Below are positions 25,001 through 37,613 of a stretch of DNA of 64,000 nt, piece after piece. Each line of letters begins with the position of its first letter. The first letter of the stretch is position 1. The DNA is from Rotaria socialis (taxonomy: Eukaryota > Rotifera > Eurotatoria > Philodinida > Philodinidae): positions 62,001 through 126,000 of the forward strand of contig CAJNYU010000687.1 of NCBI GenBank assembly GCA_905331475.1, read 5' to 3'. The notes beneath the pieces were generated by a model. That model was not told where the DNA came from. It worked only from the letters and a program-made list of their open reading frames with translations, and searched no databases. A program made the translations under genes and the position numbers.

Positions 25001-27521
25001 CAGCTAATATCGCTAATTGTTTACATGATTTTCCATTTTTCGGATATAATAGTCGAGCACGAAGATAATATCTAAGTAACAAAAGTCATCTTATTTTTTT
25101 TTCTTGCTATAAATTTAAACTTACTTTCTTGCCTCAGCATAATCAGTACCATTCCGATTCGTTTCTTTATATCTACAATGAGATAATAGGCATGAATATC
25201 TTTGCAAGATACTTCATTTTTTCATACCGAGCTAAATCACCAAGATTAAGAAAACAATGTTGTGTACAAAGAAGAGCATATTTAGCTACAATAGTATTTA
25301 ATTCAGGCGAATATGCATTGGGATTAAAATATAATTTTGTATCAATATGAAACGCTGATTCAAGTTGACGAATGAAAGCAAGAAAAAATCGTTCACCCTA
25401 AAATATTTTCAAAATAATATACAATACGAGACACAAAAGTTCAATGATAGGTTTTTAATCAGCTCGATGGAACACATCCCGAGAGGTTTTATCTCTAACT
25501 GAAGTCTTTGAATACTTGATCGAGCTTAGTTTATGTAGAATCTTTAAAGAGAGCGATACTATAAATATCATTTGGATTTGACTTAGTAACAGTTTGATAG
25601 GCCCAGTAATAGAAATGTATGTTTGTTAAACTTGAAATTCAATTTCATGAATCATTCTTCAGTGATTTAGTTTTAAATCAAAACTTCTTACATCTTCAAT
25701 TACGGTTTCAATACATTTTTTCACATTACTATTATCATTTAATTGTTTATCATGTTCTCTAAAACGTTCAATAACATTGTGAAAGCATGATTTCCATAAT
25801 TGAGCATCGAGATTTTTTGCTAATGATGATTCAATATCTGTCATCATCGCATGAATATACGCTTGTTGAAGTGTTATTCTAAATAGATAGATAAGTAAAT
25901 AAAAATCTAGTATGATATTCTTGTAAATCATACTTGGCTTCCATCATTCGTCGAAAATTGACTTCCATATGTGGTGAATTGTTTAGATAAATAGATAAAG
26001 ATTTTTCTAAGTTATGTATTTGTGTAATCCAATAATTAAATGCTTGTTTTCTCATTTGCATGGCTCTAAACACTAAATGTGCTACACGACACTTATCAAT
26101 TAATATACCTTCTTACTGTGCAGCTTGTAAACAGGCATCATTTTGTTGTGTATTGCCATAGGTTTGATTCCAAAGTTCATGATTGAAAAATTGCCTAAAC
26201 GAAAAAGCAAATCATTTATTTTTATTTACTATAAATACATAAAAAATGTCTTCGATTTTTTAAAATGTTACTAATGGATTAGTTTCAACTATTAAAATAA
26301 AGCATGAGCAGCATGTATTACACAACGATAGAAAAAAGAGCAAGAGCAAATTTTATTGTTATTATTTTCGTTTTTTTTTTTTTTGGAATTAAAGCATTCT
26401 TACGATTGATAGCTAGAGAGATAGATATCATTGTGGTGTTTTTGTAAATTCAATAATGAAATGTTTAAATTCTTACTGCTGATAGAATTCTTGCATTTGC
26501 TGAGTATTTGTGGATAATGCTGATGGTGGCGGTGGTGGTGGTTGTTGTAGTAATGTAGGATTCTGTGCAACTCTAACAGTTGTTATAGGTTGTATATTAA
26601 TTACTGGTGGTGTTTTTGGTGCTGGTGCATTGGGATCGTAGAGAGTGCGTGTGACATTGGTTAAACCTCGCAGTGACTGTGTAACCGATTGTGGTTGGCT
26701 AGCAGACGTTGGTTTTTTGTTATTGGTTTGTTTTTTTCGCGTTTGATTGTAAAATTCTCTGGGTGACGATTCGATTTCATTTGTATTATCGTGAGTTTCT
26801 TTATTATTAAGAAATATTAAGCCGCCACGAGTTTCTGGTGTTTTTGGTTCAGATAATTTTTGATTTTCAAATGTCATAGTTTCAAGCCGTTTATCTAAGT
26901 CCTGAAAAATAAATGAATAGTTTCTAGAACGACTGTTGTGTGATTTTTTTTGTTTGTTTAATTACAGATTCTTGTTCACCGTCACTTGCATCTTTTGTAT
27001 TCGATGATACTTGATTGACTTTAACTTCCGGTTCACTAGTTTTTTTCTTCGGTGGCTTTCGCTGTGACTTTTGCTGATAATTATTATAGTCATTATCATA
27101 ATAGGATGAATCGTTATAGTAGCAATCATTATTTTTATTATAATATGAATTCGAATTCTTTGAATTTCCTTTAAAATAAATATTTTTCGTAATTTCACAA
27201 GAACAATAAATAGAACAATCTACCTGATGATGGTCTATCATTATTTAATCGTGACGAATATTTTCCTTTAGCAACTGAATATCGTTGAATTTCAGGTTTA
27301 TGTGCTCGATTATTATTTTTCTTGTAATTTGAATCAACTTGATTATCTACTGCCGACATGAGGTGTTCGATTTTAAAAGAGCTACTAGTACTAGCTGTCA
27401 ACAAATGATTACGATTGTAATTGAAACAGCTGTTGTCACGTGCTAGCTTTTCTCTAATTGGTTTTTTCTTTCTTTCTAGAAGGGGCCTCTCGTGATCGAC
27501 CAGAATGTTGATAGATGTCAT
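22074..27521 (-). CDS. smg6: SMG6/EST1A endonuclease of nonsense-mediated decay
   Basis: Twenty-three exons, introns mostly 45-90 bp, join in frame to 1177 residues. The N-terminal 330 residues are disordered with Asn/Tyr and Pro runs. Residues from about 335 to 900 hold the 14-3-3-like TPR and helical domain: YYLRARLLYPKNGKSCKQLA and RRLDAIYYYIRALA match human SMG6 closely. The C-terminal PIN nuclease begins near 990; its three acidic metal ligands are visible in VLDTNCF (about 1010), NDDTILGCC (about 1110) and LITDDRNLR (about 1150), so catalysis should be intact. SMG6 cuts mRNAs near premature stops. It ends RNVPVKDLMKFFELAQVVL, like the vertebrate C-terminus. It shares a 119-bp 5' gap with xrra1. 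Confidence 0.92.
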
Positions 27522-27640
27522 TGTAGGACCAATACAATTTCATCAATAGAGATTGTTACTCCAGTAACAAGACTCTGAATGGTTTGACACATAAAAGAAA
27601 AAGGGAAATCCGGTTTGGAAACTAGTACATTTCGAATCGA
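27522..27640. promoter_or_regulatory. Putative bidirectional promoter, smg6/xrra1
   Basis: Only 119 bp separate the start codons of smg6 (minus) and xrra1 (plus). Both 5' leaders and core promoters must fit here or overlap the neighbouring coding sequence. No TATA box is obvious. The promoter role is inferred from geometry alone. Confidence 0.55.
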
Positions 27641-30600
27641 ATGGCGACGTTACCATGGATTAAATATGATAGTGGACCTTTGTCTGGTAATGGAAATCTA
27701 ACAGATTTGCCAGCGAATTGTTTTCCTGTACGAAATCTATTGCGCAGTTCATCATCGAATCGTATGTCGCTTTGACTGTTTATACAAGCTTTTAGACAGA
27801 TTTCATTTCGTAGAACAATGGGTTGTGGCATTACGCGATACAGAACAACGACGTTTTGCGGCTATACTAACAACACTATCAACACCAACTCCATTTGAAA
27901 GTGAAATTTCTCAAAAAGAAACAAAGAAAAAACAACGATGGGTGGGCAAAGAGAAGACAGTTGAACATTTATTAGATGGATTTTTTATTGTAAGTTTTTT
28001 TTTTATATACATTTTCTCTATTGGGTTGTCTAATGTACTAGTACTTAGATGATAGTTGAACTTCTCTATAGAAAACTTTGAGGCATCGTCTAAACATAAG
28101 ATAATCAGTGCGAGTAATAACGAATGATAAGAAGTGTTTGACTTTTACCAGTCATTGTCTTCTCTAGATTTTTTATGCATTAGAATATTTCTGTATCAAA
28201 TCTTTGAATTTCAGATGCATCATTGTGCTATTGAAGATCCATCGAATGTTGTTATACTAAATGTTAATGGATTAGATTTACAAGACGTAAATATAACTTG
28301 ATCACATGATTTTATATAATAATTTGAAATCGTTTAGGTTAAAGAAGACGATTTTCTATTATTCGATAATATTGTACGAATCGATGCAAATGAAAATCAA
28401 TTACCATTTCGTATGCTACTTTTAAAAATCAAATAAACTAATCTCATTTTACATTTATCATTATAGACGGCTTGAGAACATTTCCACAATTAGCTCAACT
28501 CGATTTATCATTTAATCAAATTAAAAACATTAAACTCAGCGCTAATGATTATGAATCACTTGAAGTAAAATGAATATTCCTTTTAGTTTTTTTGTTCTCT
28601 ATATAGTTTTTAATCTGCTAGGATTTAAATGTTTCGTATAATAATTTAACAATGCATGATATTGAAATACTGGGAATGTTACCATCATTACGTGTGCTAC
28701 GTGTCAGTGGAAATGATCTTGTTGGATTACCACGTCGATTAGCGAGAGCTTTTGTACATGCTGATATGTAAGAACACTAGATTGTAGTTGAGCGTTCTAT
28801 TAGAAATTTATTTCAATTTAATTCCATTAAATATGTTTTAGTATTTTTTTTTCGTATAAATAACAGAGGTATATTCATTTAAAAAGATCACAAAATCTAT
28901 CGATGATTGTGCTCTTTGCTTCATTTTTCTCTATTGATTATATTAGTAATCGAAATTATGGCTCGTATTGATTTGCATATATTTTATTTACTTAGAAATG
29001 GAAGAGAACATGTCAAAGAACGTTTTCCTCGACTTGAAGAATTACATCTTGATCATAATAAAATTGTGGAAGATGAACTTTTTATTCATTTATCATCATT
29101 AAAAAGGTATGTTTAATGAAAAAGTCAAACCAGAGATATTATTTATTTTCTATTCTTCTTACTTTAGTCTTAAACGTCTTTATTTACAACATAATCGTAT
29201 TCGTACGATTCCATTTTTAAAAGTTCTACAAGGGCGTCAAGTCGTACAAGAATATTCCAAAGCAGCAATGAAACGGAAAAATATTAGTGCTTGTATGTAA
29301 CATGGTTCTATTTCTTTTTTTTTCTATTCAATATTTCATTGTTTTCAGCAAATTCCCCTATGAATTATTTTCAACATGGTCTCAATGCAACTGGTGATGA
29401 TTTAATTAAAAGTACAATATTTGAAGAAGATGAAGAAACTTCTTCGAGTAGTCCAAATCGAAATCTTCCAGTAGAAGAAGAAGATATAACCCTACCAGCT
29501 TTTCCTGAATTACAATTTCTTGATATAAGTCATAATTTGGTAGATTTAATAAGGAAAACTATTCGACTTCAATATATTTTTTTGCTTTTTTTTTTATAAA
29601 AAAGATTGATGAAGAAGATGATGTCATGGCAGTTGCATCATGGCCGAGTTTAACTGAAATTATTCTTGCTGGTAATCCACTTGTTCAAAATCATGTCGGT
29701 CTTCCGCCGTTGATTGAAAGTTTTCTAATGGATCGACTTGGAATGAAAGTTCATCGGTAGATAAACTGAAAAGAGTAATCATCAGAATTTATTCTTTTTC
29801 TCATTGACTAGAACGAATCCATCATTGAAACCTGAAAAACAGTTTTTTGCTAAACCAATAAAAAAACATCGTCAAGTAAATATTTCGTTTACATTTAAAA
29901 CAACCATTAAAATACTTCTACGACTTCTTTCAGGTGACTAGTCGTATAGCTAAAATTCCAAAAGTTCCTATCGATCAAATAATATCCGGTGCTGTTAAGC
30001 AATATATTGATTATGTTAAAAATGATGAAGATGCTCAATCCGAGGGACAACTATTTCCATTATTAAATGGTATAAGTGAACAAAATTCTTCATCGGATGA
30101 AGATAAATTTAGACCAATTGATACGGCATCAAATAGTATTTGATTCTTTTCTTCAAAAACGTTTCCTTAATCAAGAATTTTTGTTCTATCTAGATCTAGA
30201 TGATGATGATAATAAATATAATAGTAATACAGCTACTGTTGATCAAACTCCTAATCAACAAACAGAAAATATATTTATGACTGAAGTATGCTAAATGAAA
30301 TAACTTACGAACAATTGAAAAACAAAAGCTACTAAGTCAAATTTTTATTTTAGTTTGAAAATGATGATAATTATCAAAATGTAATTCCAATGGAACGACC
30401 AAGTCCACCGGAACCAACCAATGTACCACAAGCTTCAGTGATACCAGATGATAAATTCAAAGGCTTTGAAGTATTTCTTGATATTGAAAATGAAAATGAA
30501 ATTGCTGTTCCAAACAGTACGTTGAAAAACAGAAAAATACTTGAATGAATTTTACTTCCCATTTCTATTATTTCACAGATGTTATTCATTGTGTACGTGA

Positions 30601-32397
30601 TTTAAAACAAATTTTACGAAATCCATTAGTCATTCGACATGATAACGTTCAAGTCACTCGCCGTCAACGTACATTTGTACCAAAAAGAATGGTAAGTAAA
30701 AGCCGTATTGATACCAGAGATGATCATAGGGCAATATTTTCGATTTTGTTCTCTTAATCATCGTTATGCTGGCAGGTAATTACACAGGACGTCAGAAACA
30801 ATGTTGTCACCTCTTCTACTGTTTCAGATATCTTGTCTATTTCATCGTCAAGTAAATTTGTTATGCTACACTAATTTTTCAAAAAGATTAAAGGAAATTG
30901 ATAATTACATCTCATGATGCTAATGCCTTATCCTTGCTCTAACGAAGAATGAATAGCATTTCTGGCTTTGGCTTATTTAAAAAAGCTGACAATCTATATT
31001 TTTTGCTTTTGCACTGCTCTCTAGTTAGTTCGATGGCTTTCTAGCATGTCTGAAAGCACATGCGGATGTTGGTATAAATATCCATGATTAAATAGGCTCA
31101 TGTTCTGCGTTGAAACACAATCCAAAAGCTCTCATAGATAAAAATGTCCTATATCTGACAGATGCAAATTTCAGTCACACTCACATTCATCGACTTAAGA
31201 TTTCGAAAAAAGTAAAATCATCAGATGAAAACTACATTTTCAAAAAAGAACATATATATTCAATAGTTCTATCTGAGTATCTTTTTTTTTCTCATTATTA
31301 TGTTATAAAGACTGGAGATAAATGTGAAAGTTTCCTCCTCGATTCATCAAATATAAATTTAGAAATTCTTTTATTACCAAAACAAATACTTGCTGCTTTT
31401 TGAGTGTCAACATTGGCCAGAATCATCCTATTCTCATCTCTGATTCATACTCAATAAATATAGATTTTCGTAGTACAGCAATATGATTATTCTTGTGGTA
31501 TATGATTTTATCAGTGAATACTGGAAAAAAATCATAATGAAGTTTTTCTTTAAAAGGCAGACTGTTACCATTTATATGTAGATAGATTTAATTGAGCACA
31601 TGAATGCTATACAATTTTCAATTTATAACAAGATTACACTAATGTCTGTTGGCAAAGTGCTTCAATTTCTTAAGGGAACCAGCCACTCAGATAACTTAAT
31701 AGAGAAAACAGTTGCTGACAAAAGACTAAAATAGTTTGTTTTTCTATTCGATTAAAAAAGCCATAAAATAGCTGGCATTAATATTAGTAACAAGTAGTAC
31801 TATTTTCAAAATGTATGTTAGAACGCAATTGAAGGCTATTATCTTAAAATTCTATTTCGCTTAATAAGCTTTGCAAGACTGTTGCATTCATTTATGTGGG
31901 AAGAGTTTTCCTTTCTAACTACGATTAGATATACGTAATAAGTTTCGCATCATTCTTCTGACGATTTGTTTTTCTCTACTGAATACCATAGTCGCATAAG
32001 ACATTTGAGTCGCATTTTCCTAATTGTCAGAATTCTGTTAATCTACCTTTTCTTTCTCTATTCCAAGGAGCGTACATTGCCACCGATTAAATTACCCAAC
32101 AGACCCAAAGCCGAAGAAATCAATAAACTATTGGATATTATTCGTGATCGCCATACTGTTACTGATAAACCACTCACTCAAGTACTGCATAATAATAAAG
32201 ATAAAAAAGGTCAACGACGTGCAAAATCACTTGTTACACAAATTCAACAGCATTATGAACAAGTTCGAAGTGTATCATTACGATCTGTACGCACACCTGG
32301 TACAATATTAGATACAGCTATTGATCGTTTACAAAAATTTGATACTAATATTTGCATAACTAAAGAACCGTTGCCTCCTCGCTTGCCAACCGCCTAA
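27641..32397 (+). CDS. xrra1: XRRA1 homologue (leucine-rich repeat protein)
   Basis: Sixteen exons join in frame to 748 residues (human about 790). The start reads MATLPWIKYDSGPL and continues with NCFPVRNLLR, almost identical to the NCFPARNLLR hallmark of XRRA1 (X-ray radiation resistance associated 1). Leucine-rich repeats follow: VVILNVNGLDLQ, LAQLDLSFNQIKNI, LEDLNVSYNNL, LRVLRVSGNDLVGLP, LEELHLDHNKI, LKRLYLQHNRIRTIP, LQFLDISHNL. The second half is charged and disordered, ending in a basic segment (GQRRAKSLVTQIQQHYEQV). Function of the family is poorly known. Fourteen introns are short; the last, 30692-32067, is 1376 bp. Start chosen at the first ATG after smg6's 5' end. Confidence 0.88.
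30692..32067 (+). other. Exceptionally long last intron of xrra1
   Basis: Flanked by a good donor (ATGGTAAGTAAA) and acceptor (TTCCAAGG). It is about 20 times longer than most introns here. It contains a 97-codon open frame at 31110-31403 with no recognisable family and no terminal repeats that I could find. Confidence 0.6.
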
Positions 32398-32694
32398 ATT
32401 ACTAAACTTTGCCATAAATTCTTTTACCTTTTTCTATATGTGTTTCCGTATTGAGTAATAAATATAGACAACATCAAATTATTTTAAATATTCATAACAA
32501 CAAAATATGAGTAACATCATAAAGAGAACAAAAAATTGTTAAAGTCATTTTCGATATTGAGTATTACAACATCAAAAAAAGAACGATAAATATATTACAT
32601 TGTAGATCTTAGAGAGAGAGAGAGAGAGAGAGAAGAATAGAATTCATTCCAAATAATGTTAATGAATCGCCAGTCAAAATAGAGTTCATTTGAA
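32398..32694. other. Convergent 3' gap with an AG microsatellite
   Basis: Separates the 3' ends of xrra1 and the GPCR. AATAAATAT near 32457 may be the xrra1 poly(A) signal. An (AG)n tract lies at 32611-32633. Confidence 0.55.
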
Positions 32695-33996
32695 TCATTC
32701 ATCTTCAACATCATCTTGTGTAAAATCATTAACAATCGACATTGGACTTTCAACAATAGACTGGTTTCGTTGATCGACATGATCCAATTGTGTAATACTA
32801 TCAATTTCACTTTGACGATGACGATGATGACGTCGACGCGTTGTAATTTCTGTTGATGAATTTTCTCTTTTTTTAATTTTTCTCGCAAAGAATAAATTTG
32901 TTTTTATTAAATCCCAAAATTCTTCACGAAATCGCTTATTGGTTAATATGTAAAGAAAAAACGTTGACATAAAATAACATTGCTGTAATAAATCTAAACT
33001 TTTTTGTAATATTGATATTGAACACAATTCTTCCTCACTTTTTTGTCTATTCACTAAACGTCGTTGCAATTGTCCAATATAAACACTATAAATATTATGT
33101 GGTGTTGTAAATAATATAAATACGCAATTCAATGATATCAGTAATATTGATAAATGTAATTCCATTCGACGACGGGATTTTTTCAAACGCTGATTAATAT
33201 GATTTAAAAGTGAATATCTAGTTGAGACATGTCTTAATATAACAATTGTCGCAAGAAGACTTATAAAAACTGGTAAAATATTAAATACAATCAATTCTAT
33301 AATGGGTAATATTGATGTTAAATATTTATTATAAGCAACTGAATATGGATTTAAACTTGTTACATTATTCAGATATGGTATTGTGCAGAATGTGCGTTCA
33401 TCTAAACCATTTGGTGAAGAGGCCGTATAGCCATACGCAATAAGCCAGTGTATATTGAGAAGAAAAAGAACGACTGCAAGAAATAATTCTATTAAACATA
33501 CACGAATAAATGCTTCAGCACAACCATGTTGTCTACCTCCATTTGAACGACTATTTCTATGATTGCTTGTTGCTGATGTAACTGTACGTACGCGATCAAG
33601 ATCAACAGCTGTTAATGTATATAATGAGAAATGTGTCAGAAAATCAATTGCAAATCGATTTAAAAAACGACAAAATATAAATAATGACAAATTATCAAGT
33701 GTTAAACCAAAATAAAATCCAAGAATAGTAAAACTGGCATGAATAAGCGATAAGAATGAATTTGATAGGCTGAGAAAAGCAAGATAGGAAAATGTTGGCC
33801 GACGACGTAAACGTGGACGAGTGAGTACAACAAATGAAAATAAATTTGCTAAAAAGCCGAATATTATTAAAAGTGTGGGTTGAGTATGGAAAATAAGCGT
33901 AAGAAAATGTGAGCTACATCGAGCTTGTTCATATTCCGGCGGATTCATGGACGAGTCATCATACACTTGTATACTATTTGTTATGTTAAATGGCAT
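32695..33996 (-). CDS. Orphan class A-like GPCR, single exon
   Basis: 433 residues without introns. Helix 1 is around 36-58 (LIIFGFLANLFSFVVL), followed by the rest of a seven-helix pattern. The helix 3 end reads DLDRVRTV (residues 132-139), a DRY-type motif with Val for Tyr. Cys109 at the top of helix 3 and Cys204 in loop 2 could form the class disulphide. Helix 6 is LSILLISLNCVFILF and helix 7 ends MSTFFLYILTNKRFREEF: the usual NPxxY is not there, FFLY occupying its place. The tail is His/Arg-rich then acidic. Overall resemblance is to invertebrate peptide (FMRFamide-like) receptors, but the ligand is unknown. Confidence 0.75.
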   Translation of the reverse strand: MPFNITNSIQVYDDSSMNPPEYEQARCSSHFLTLIFHTQPTLLIIFGFLANLFSFVVLTRPRLRRRPTFSYLAFLSLSNSFLSLIHASFTILGFYFGLTLDNLSLFIFCRFLNRFAIDFLTHFSLYTLTAVDLDRVRTVTSATSNHRNSRSNGGRQHGCAEAFIRVCLIELFLAVVLFLLNIHWLIAYGYTASSPNGLDERTFCTIPYLNNVTSLNPYSVAYNKYLTSILPIIELIVFNILPVFISLLATIVILRHVSTRYSLLNHINQRLKKSRRRMELHLSILLISLNCVFILFTTPHNIYSVYIGQLQRRLVNRQKSEEELCSISILQKSLDLLQQCYFMSTFFLYILTNKRFREEFWDLIKTNLFFARKIKKRENSSTEITTRRRHHRHRQSEIDSITQLDHVDQRNQSIVESPMSIVNDFTQDDVEDE

Positions 33997-34403
33997 AGTA
34001 AGAAAATCCGAATAGATCTAAACAAATGAAAATATGAAAAATGATTAAAATATTCTAGTCTTCTTTAGAACTCTATAGAAATCCTAATATCTTAAATAAA
34101 TAATGATAAGACAGCTGAAGACAATCTATCGTTGAGTATTAGTTCAAACTTGTCAATCTCTTCTTCTTCCTTTTTCGTTTTCAATACGTGACCAATAATA
34201 ACAAATAGAATGAGACGTCAACATCATTAGATAGAATATTCAAGACGAAGGAAACCGTCAAGAGGATTAGAAGAAGGTTTATATAAAAGAAAAGAGAACT
34301 AATGACAGTACGAAAATATTCACTTCTATTTATCTCCATAATCTCAGTAATTAAAGGATCCGAATATTACGTTTTTCTTTTCTAAATAATACACTTCCAT
34401 ACT

Positions 34404-34449
<46 letters not shown>

Positions 34450-36784
34450 TTTTGCTAGAAATTATTAATTACACGACAAGTGAAAAGCTTCTTCGAAATC
34501 ACTCTTACAGAAGAAAAAAATGTGACATTGCAAAATATTATTTTCATGAAAGAAAAATTAATTTTAAGTATCATTTCTCATTGTTGCGATTCAAACAGAC
34601 CATTTTAAAAGTCATAATGGAAAATTTAACTAATATATATAAATTATGCATGTTTCTTTTCTATTGAATTTTGCATGATGAGATCTGAAATTACTGGTTT
34701 TCGAACTTCAAAGACCACCAAACAATTTAGAATAAACTTAACTTATTTAACTATTACACTTTATTCGTAAAAAGAAATTCATCTGCTTTCATGTCGATTC
34801 TAATAGTTTTTCTCTCGCAAAAAAAAATATTTGAAAGGAAATTTATTATGATATTAAAGAGAATACTGTTTGCTTCCTCCCGTAGAACTTAATGAATACT
34901 CTATGAATGCCTGAAATTACTAAAGCAAAAGAAAAACATACTGCTTCACTTAAGTATTTCTAATTCAAAACAAATGTTTTATCTGTTAAAAATTTTGCAC
35001 AAAGGAAATACCATTTCCTATGTAAACAGTGTGAAGTAAATGCTTCTGAAGATCTACGAGGCAACATCAGTAAGAGAAACGCTAGAATATGAAATGGAGC
35101 ATGCAAATTTAACACCTTCTTCTCGCTTGCAAACCACGGCAAATATATAAATGAATTCTTAATAATAGGGAACTGATATTGTTAGATTTCCTCTATTTGG
35201 TATTAAAAACTAAAACAAAAAAGACTTCTCTACAATTTTTCTTTGCACGCAAAATCTACTACGAGCTATTATATTGTTACTTTCACTAGAAAGTTAAGAT
35301 CAAATGAAAATTTGCCTAAGATCACTTACTTCATCATTTGTGCAACACATATTTGAATAAACAAACATATTAAACAGTTAACTAACTTCTTTTATATGTC
35401 CAGAAAAAAAGAATGTGTATAATGATCAATTCGACTAACTTTAAGTTATAAAAACTTTTCCAGCGTATTTATCATTTAAATGAACGGATAAGAGAAAAAA
35501 GAGAAAATAAAATGCAGTATAATCTATCCAAAGACAGATTATGTCATCTCATTTCATCATCTTCACAGGAGAGATTTTCTGGTAACTGTCATAAATGAAA
35601 ATGGATAAAGCAAGACAGGCAAATGACAAAGCATAACAAAACACTAAAATTATATCGAGATACGTATATATAAATATATATGAGTTGTCTGCGTGCCACT
35701 TTTGCCAATCATCAGTCAATCGGCAGCAGTCATGTTTTTTTCCCCATGACAATCTGCCAAGTTCCACTGTACTTAATATGCACGTGTCAACAAGAAAGAA
35801 GACTGCTTAGTGACAAAAGATCAAGATAGAAAACTGAAAGAATAAATCGAGATGAAAAGGATAATATTCTTTTATACAAAGCTTCACAAATGTTTAACTG
35901 GGGTTGATGTTCAACAGAAAAGAAAACAACGAGACCGAGACTACTGGATGCATTCCAATAAATTAGTTTTAAAATTACGAAAAACAAAAAAAGAGATAAC
36001 CAGCAACATTGCTGATAACAATCGCTATGCCAATCAGTATTCCGATCGATATTGATAAATTATGTTGGTCTCACATCTGTTCAAATGCCTTTTCTTTTTC
36101 ATTCGATCTAGACAAAAGAACTCCATTATAAAACTTTGCACTTGGTAAAATAAACATGCATCATATTTGTCGGTTCCTACAAAAATAGACGTGCAAAAAT
36201 CAAATGAAAGCATTAAACGAAAAATCAAACTTGTTCGTCGGATGAATACTCTTCGACATAGACTGTTTTTATTTTACGAGATAGGAAATACGAAGTATAT
36301 CAGACACTTATAATTATATCAAACAAATCATCGATCACTATATGACATTGTATACTTTGTTTTTCATATTATTACATTTTCTACGTGATCACTTGGCATT
36401 GCACAATGTAGAAATAGGAAATCCAACAGAAAGAATAGCCTACGACTGAGAACGTTCGTGAATATTTTACTAATAAAATAGCTCAATAATAATATTTCAT
36501 GTTCACTACAGTTGTGTACATCTGCTTTTTATTGACAAATGTCAGGGAATATATATATAATATGATTTGTCAACTGTTGTTTAGTGTCAATATTATTTTT
36601 AATCGAAGCTGTCGACAAACTCCGTATGAATAAATCATGTTTCATCTTCCAATATATTAAGTGAATTTTCTTTTATTACATGTACTCATATTTTTACATT
36701 AGATAGTTCATTATCACCAGGACAAAAACAATATACTTTTTTTTTTGAATTATTTATTTCAAATATGCACAGAGTATAAAGACA
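33997..36784. other. Intergenic, 2.8 kb, with an AG microsatellite
   Basis: (AG)n at about 34405-34449. Several 60-74-codon open frames on both strands have no family resemblance. No gene, RNA or terminal-repeat element recognised. Confidence 0.5.
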
Positions 36785-37613
36785 TTAATTTGTTCGATAT
36801 GTACTACGGCATTCAGAGCAATCACAGTAGGGTGTTCGATTTGGATATGCCGCTCGTTTAGCTCGACATTCACCACAGTCACACATGGTTGGAAAGCCTT
36901 GAGCAGCTGCAGCTCGGCATTCAGGACAATCGTCCATAGTTGGTAAAACTTGACCTCTATGCCGATGACGACGACTACGACTAAGAAACGACATAAAAAA
37001 GATGATTCAGTAAAAATAAGATTGCGTTTTTCATGAGCTAATTACCGTTCACGATCACGATCTCGATCAGGTGGTGGTGAAATTGTGTGAATACCACTGG
37101 CGGCGCCTAGTGGAATCTGTGAGCGATTATCAAAACTATCAACCTTTTCTGAATGCGTTCGCACAGCATCAGATATACGCGAATCGAATTTCTCCGGTTT
37201 TACATTGTATTGTGTTAGTTTAATTATATTACCATCATTACGTGTCTGTTGAGTTTCTTCAACGCTACAAGAAAAACAGAACAACAATTTTATTACGAAT
37301 ACAAAACTATGTATAAGTCTCGTACGGATCTTCATCATCGATTACTTCTATGGGTTCACTTGTCTTAAAAAATTTTTTTAAATTATCCCATAAGTCACTT
37401 GGAAAATTTTCTAATCGTATTGGAAGATATGTTTCAGTATATTGTCGATAACTATCGACTATCTCATACCTAAAATATTCCAAATATAGGAAACAAATTT
37501 CACAAGAAAACAAACCTCACATCGGCTACTTACCATTTGACCGGTTGCGATGTATAACTATCATAAAATGATGAGCTAACAGTTGGTTTTTTTGCAGTAT
37601 GATTATTAATCAT
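36785..37613 (-). CDS. Unrecognised small protein with three CxECR repeats
   Basis: Four exons (37534-37613, 37326-37469, 37046-37264, 36785-36980) give 212 residues. No signal peptide or membrane helix. The N-terminal half has a conserved-looking segment (WYEIVDSYRQYTETYLPIRL) then an acidic stretch. A PDRDRDRERRSRRHRHR charged block follows. The last 50 residues carry three near-identical modules: DDCPECRA, CDCGECRA and CDCSECRS, spaced about 16-20 residues, seven cysteines in all plus a fourth-pair-like CDC. This could be a small zinc-binding or disulphide module. I know no family with it. Splice junctions are all clean GT-AG and the frame closes. Confidence 0.65.

Noticed and set aside
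27622-27831. Minus-strand open frame upstream of smg6
   Set aside because: It is antisense to the first two exons of xrra1, whose NCFPVRNLLR signature is on the plus strand.
31110-31403. 97-codon open frame inside the xrra1 long intron
   Set aside because: No splice-compatible phase with neighbours, no family resemblance, and length is plausible by chance in this sequence.
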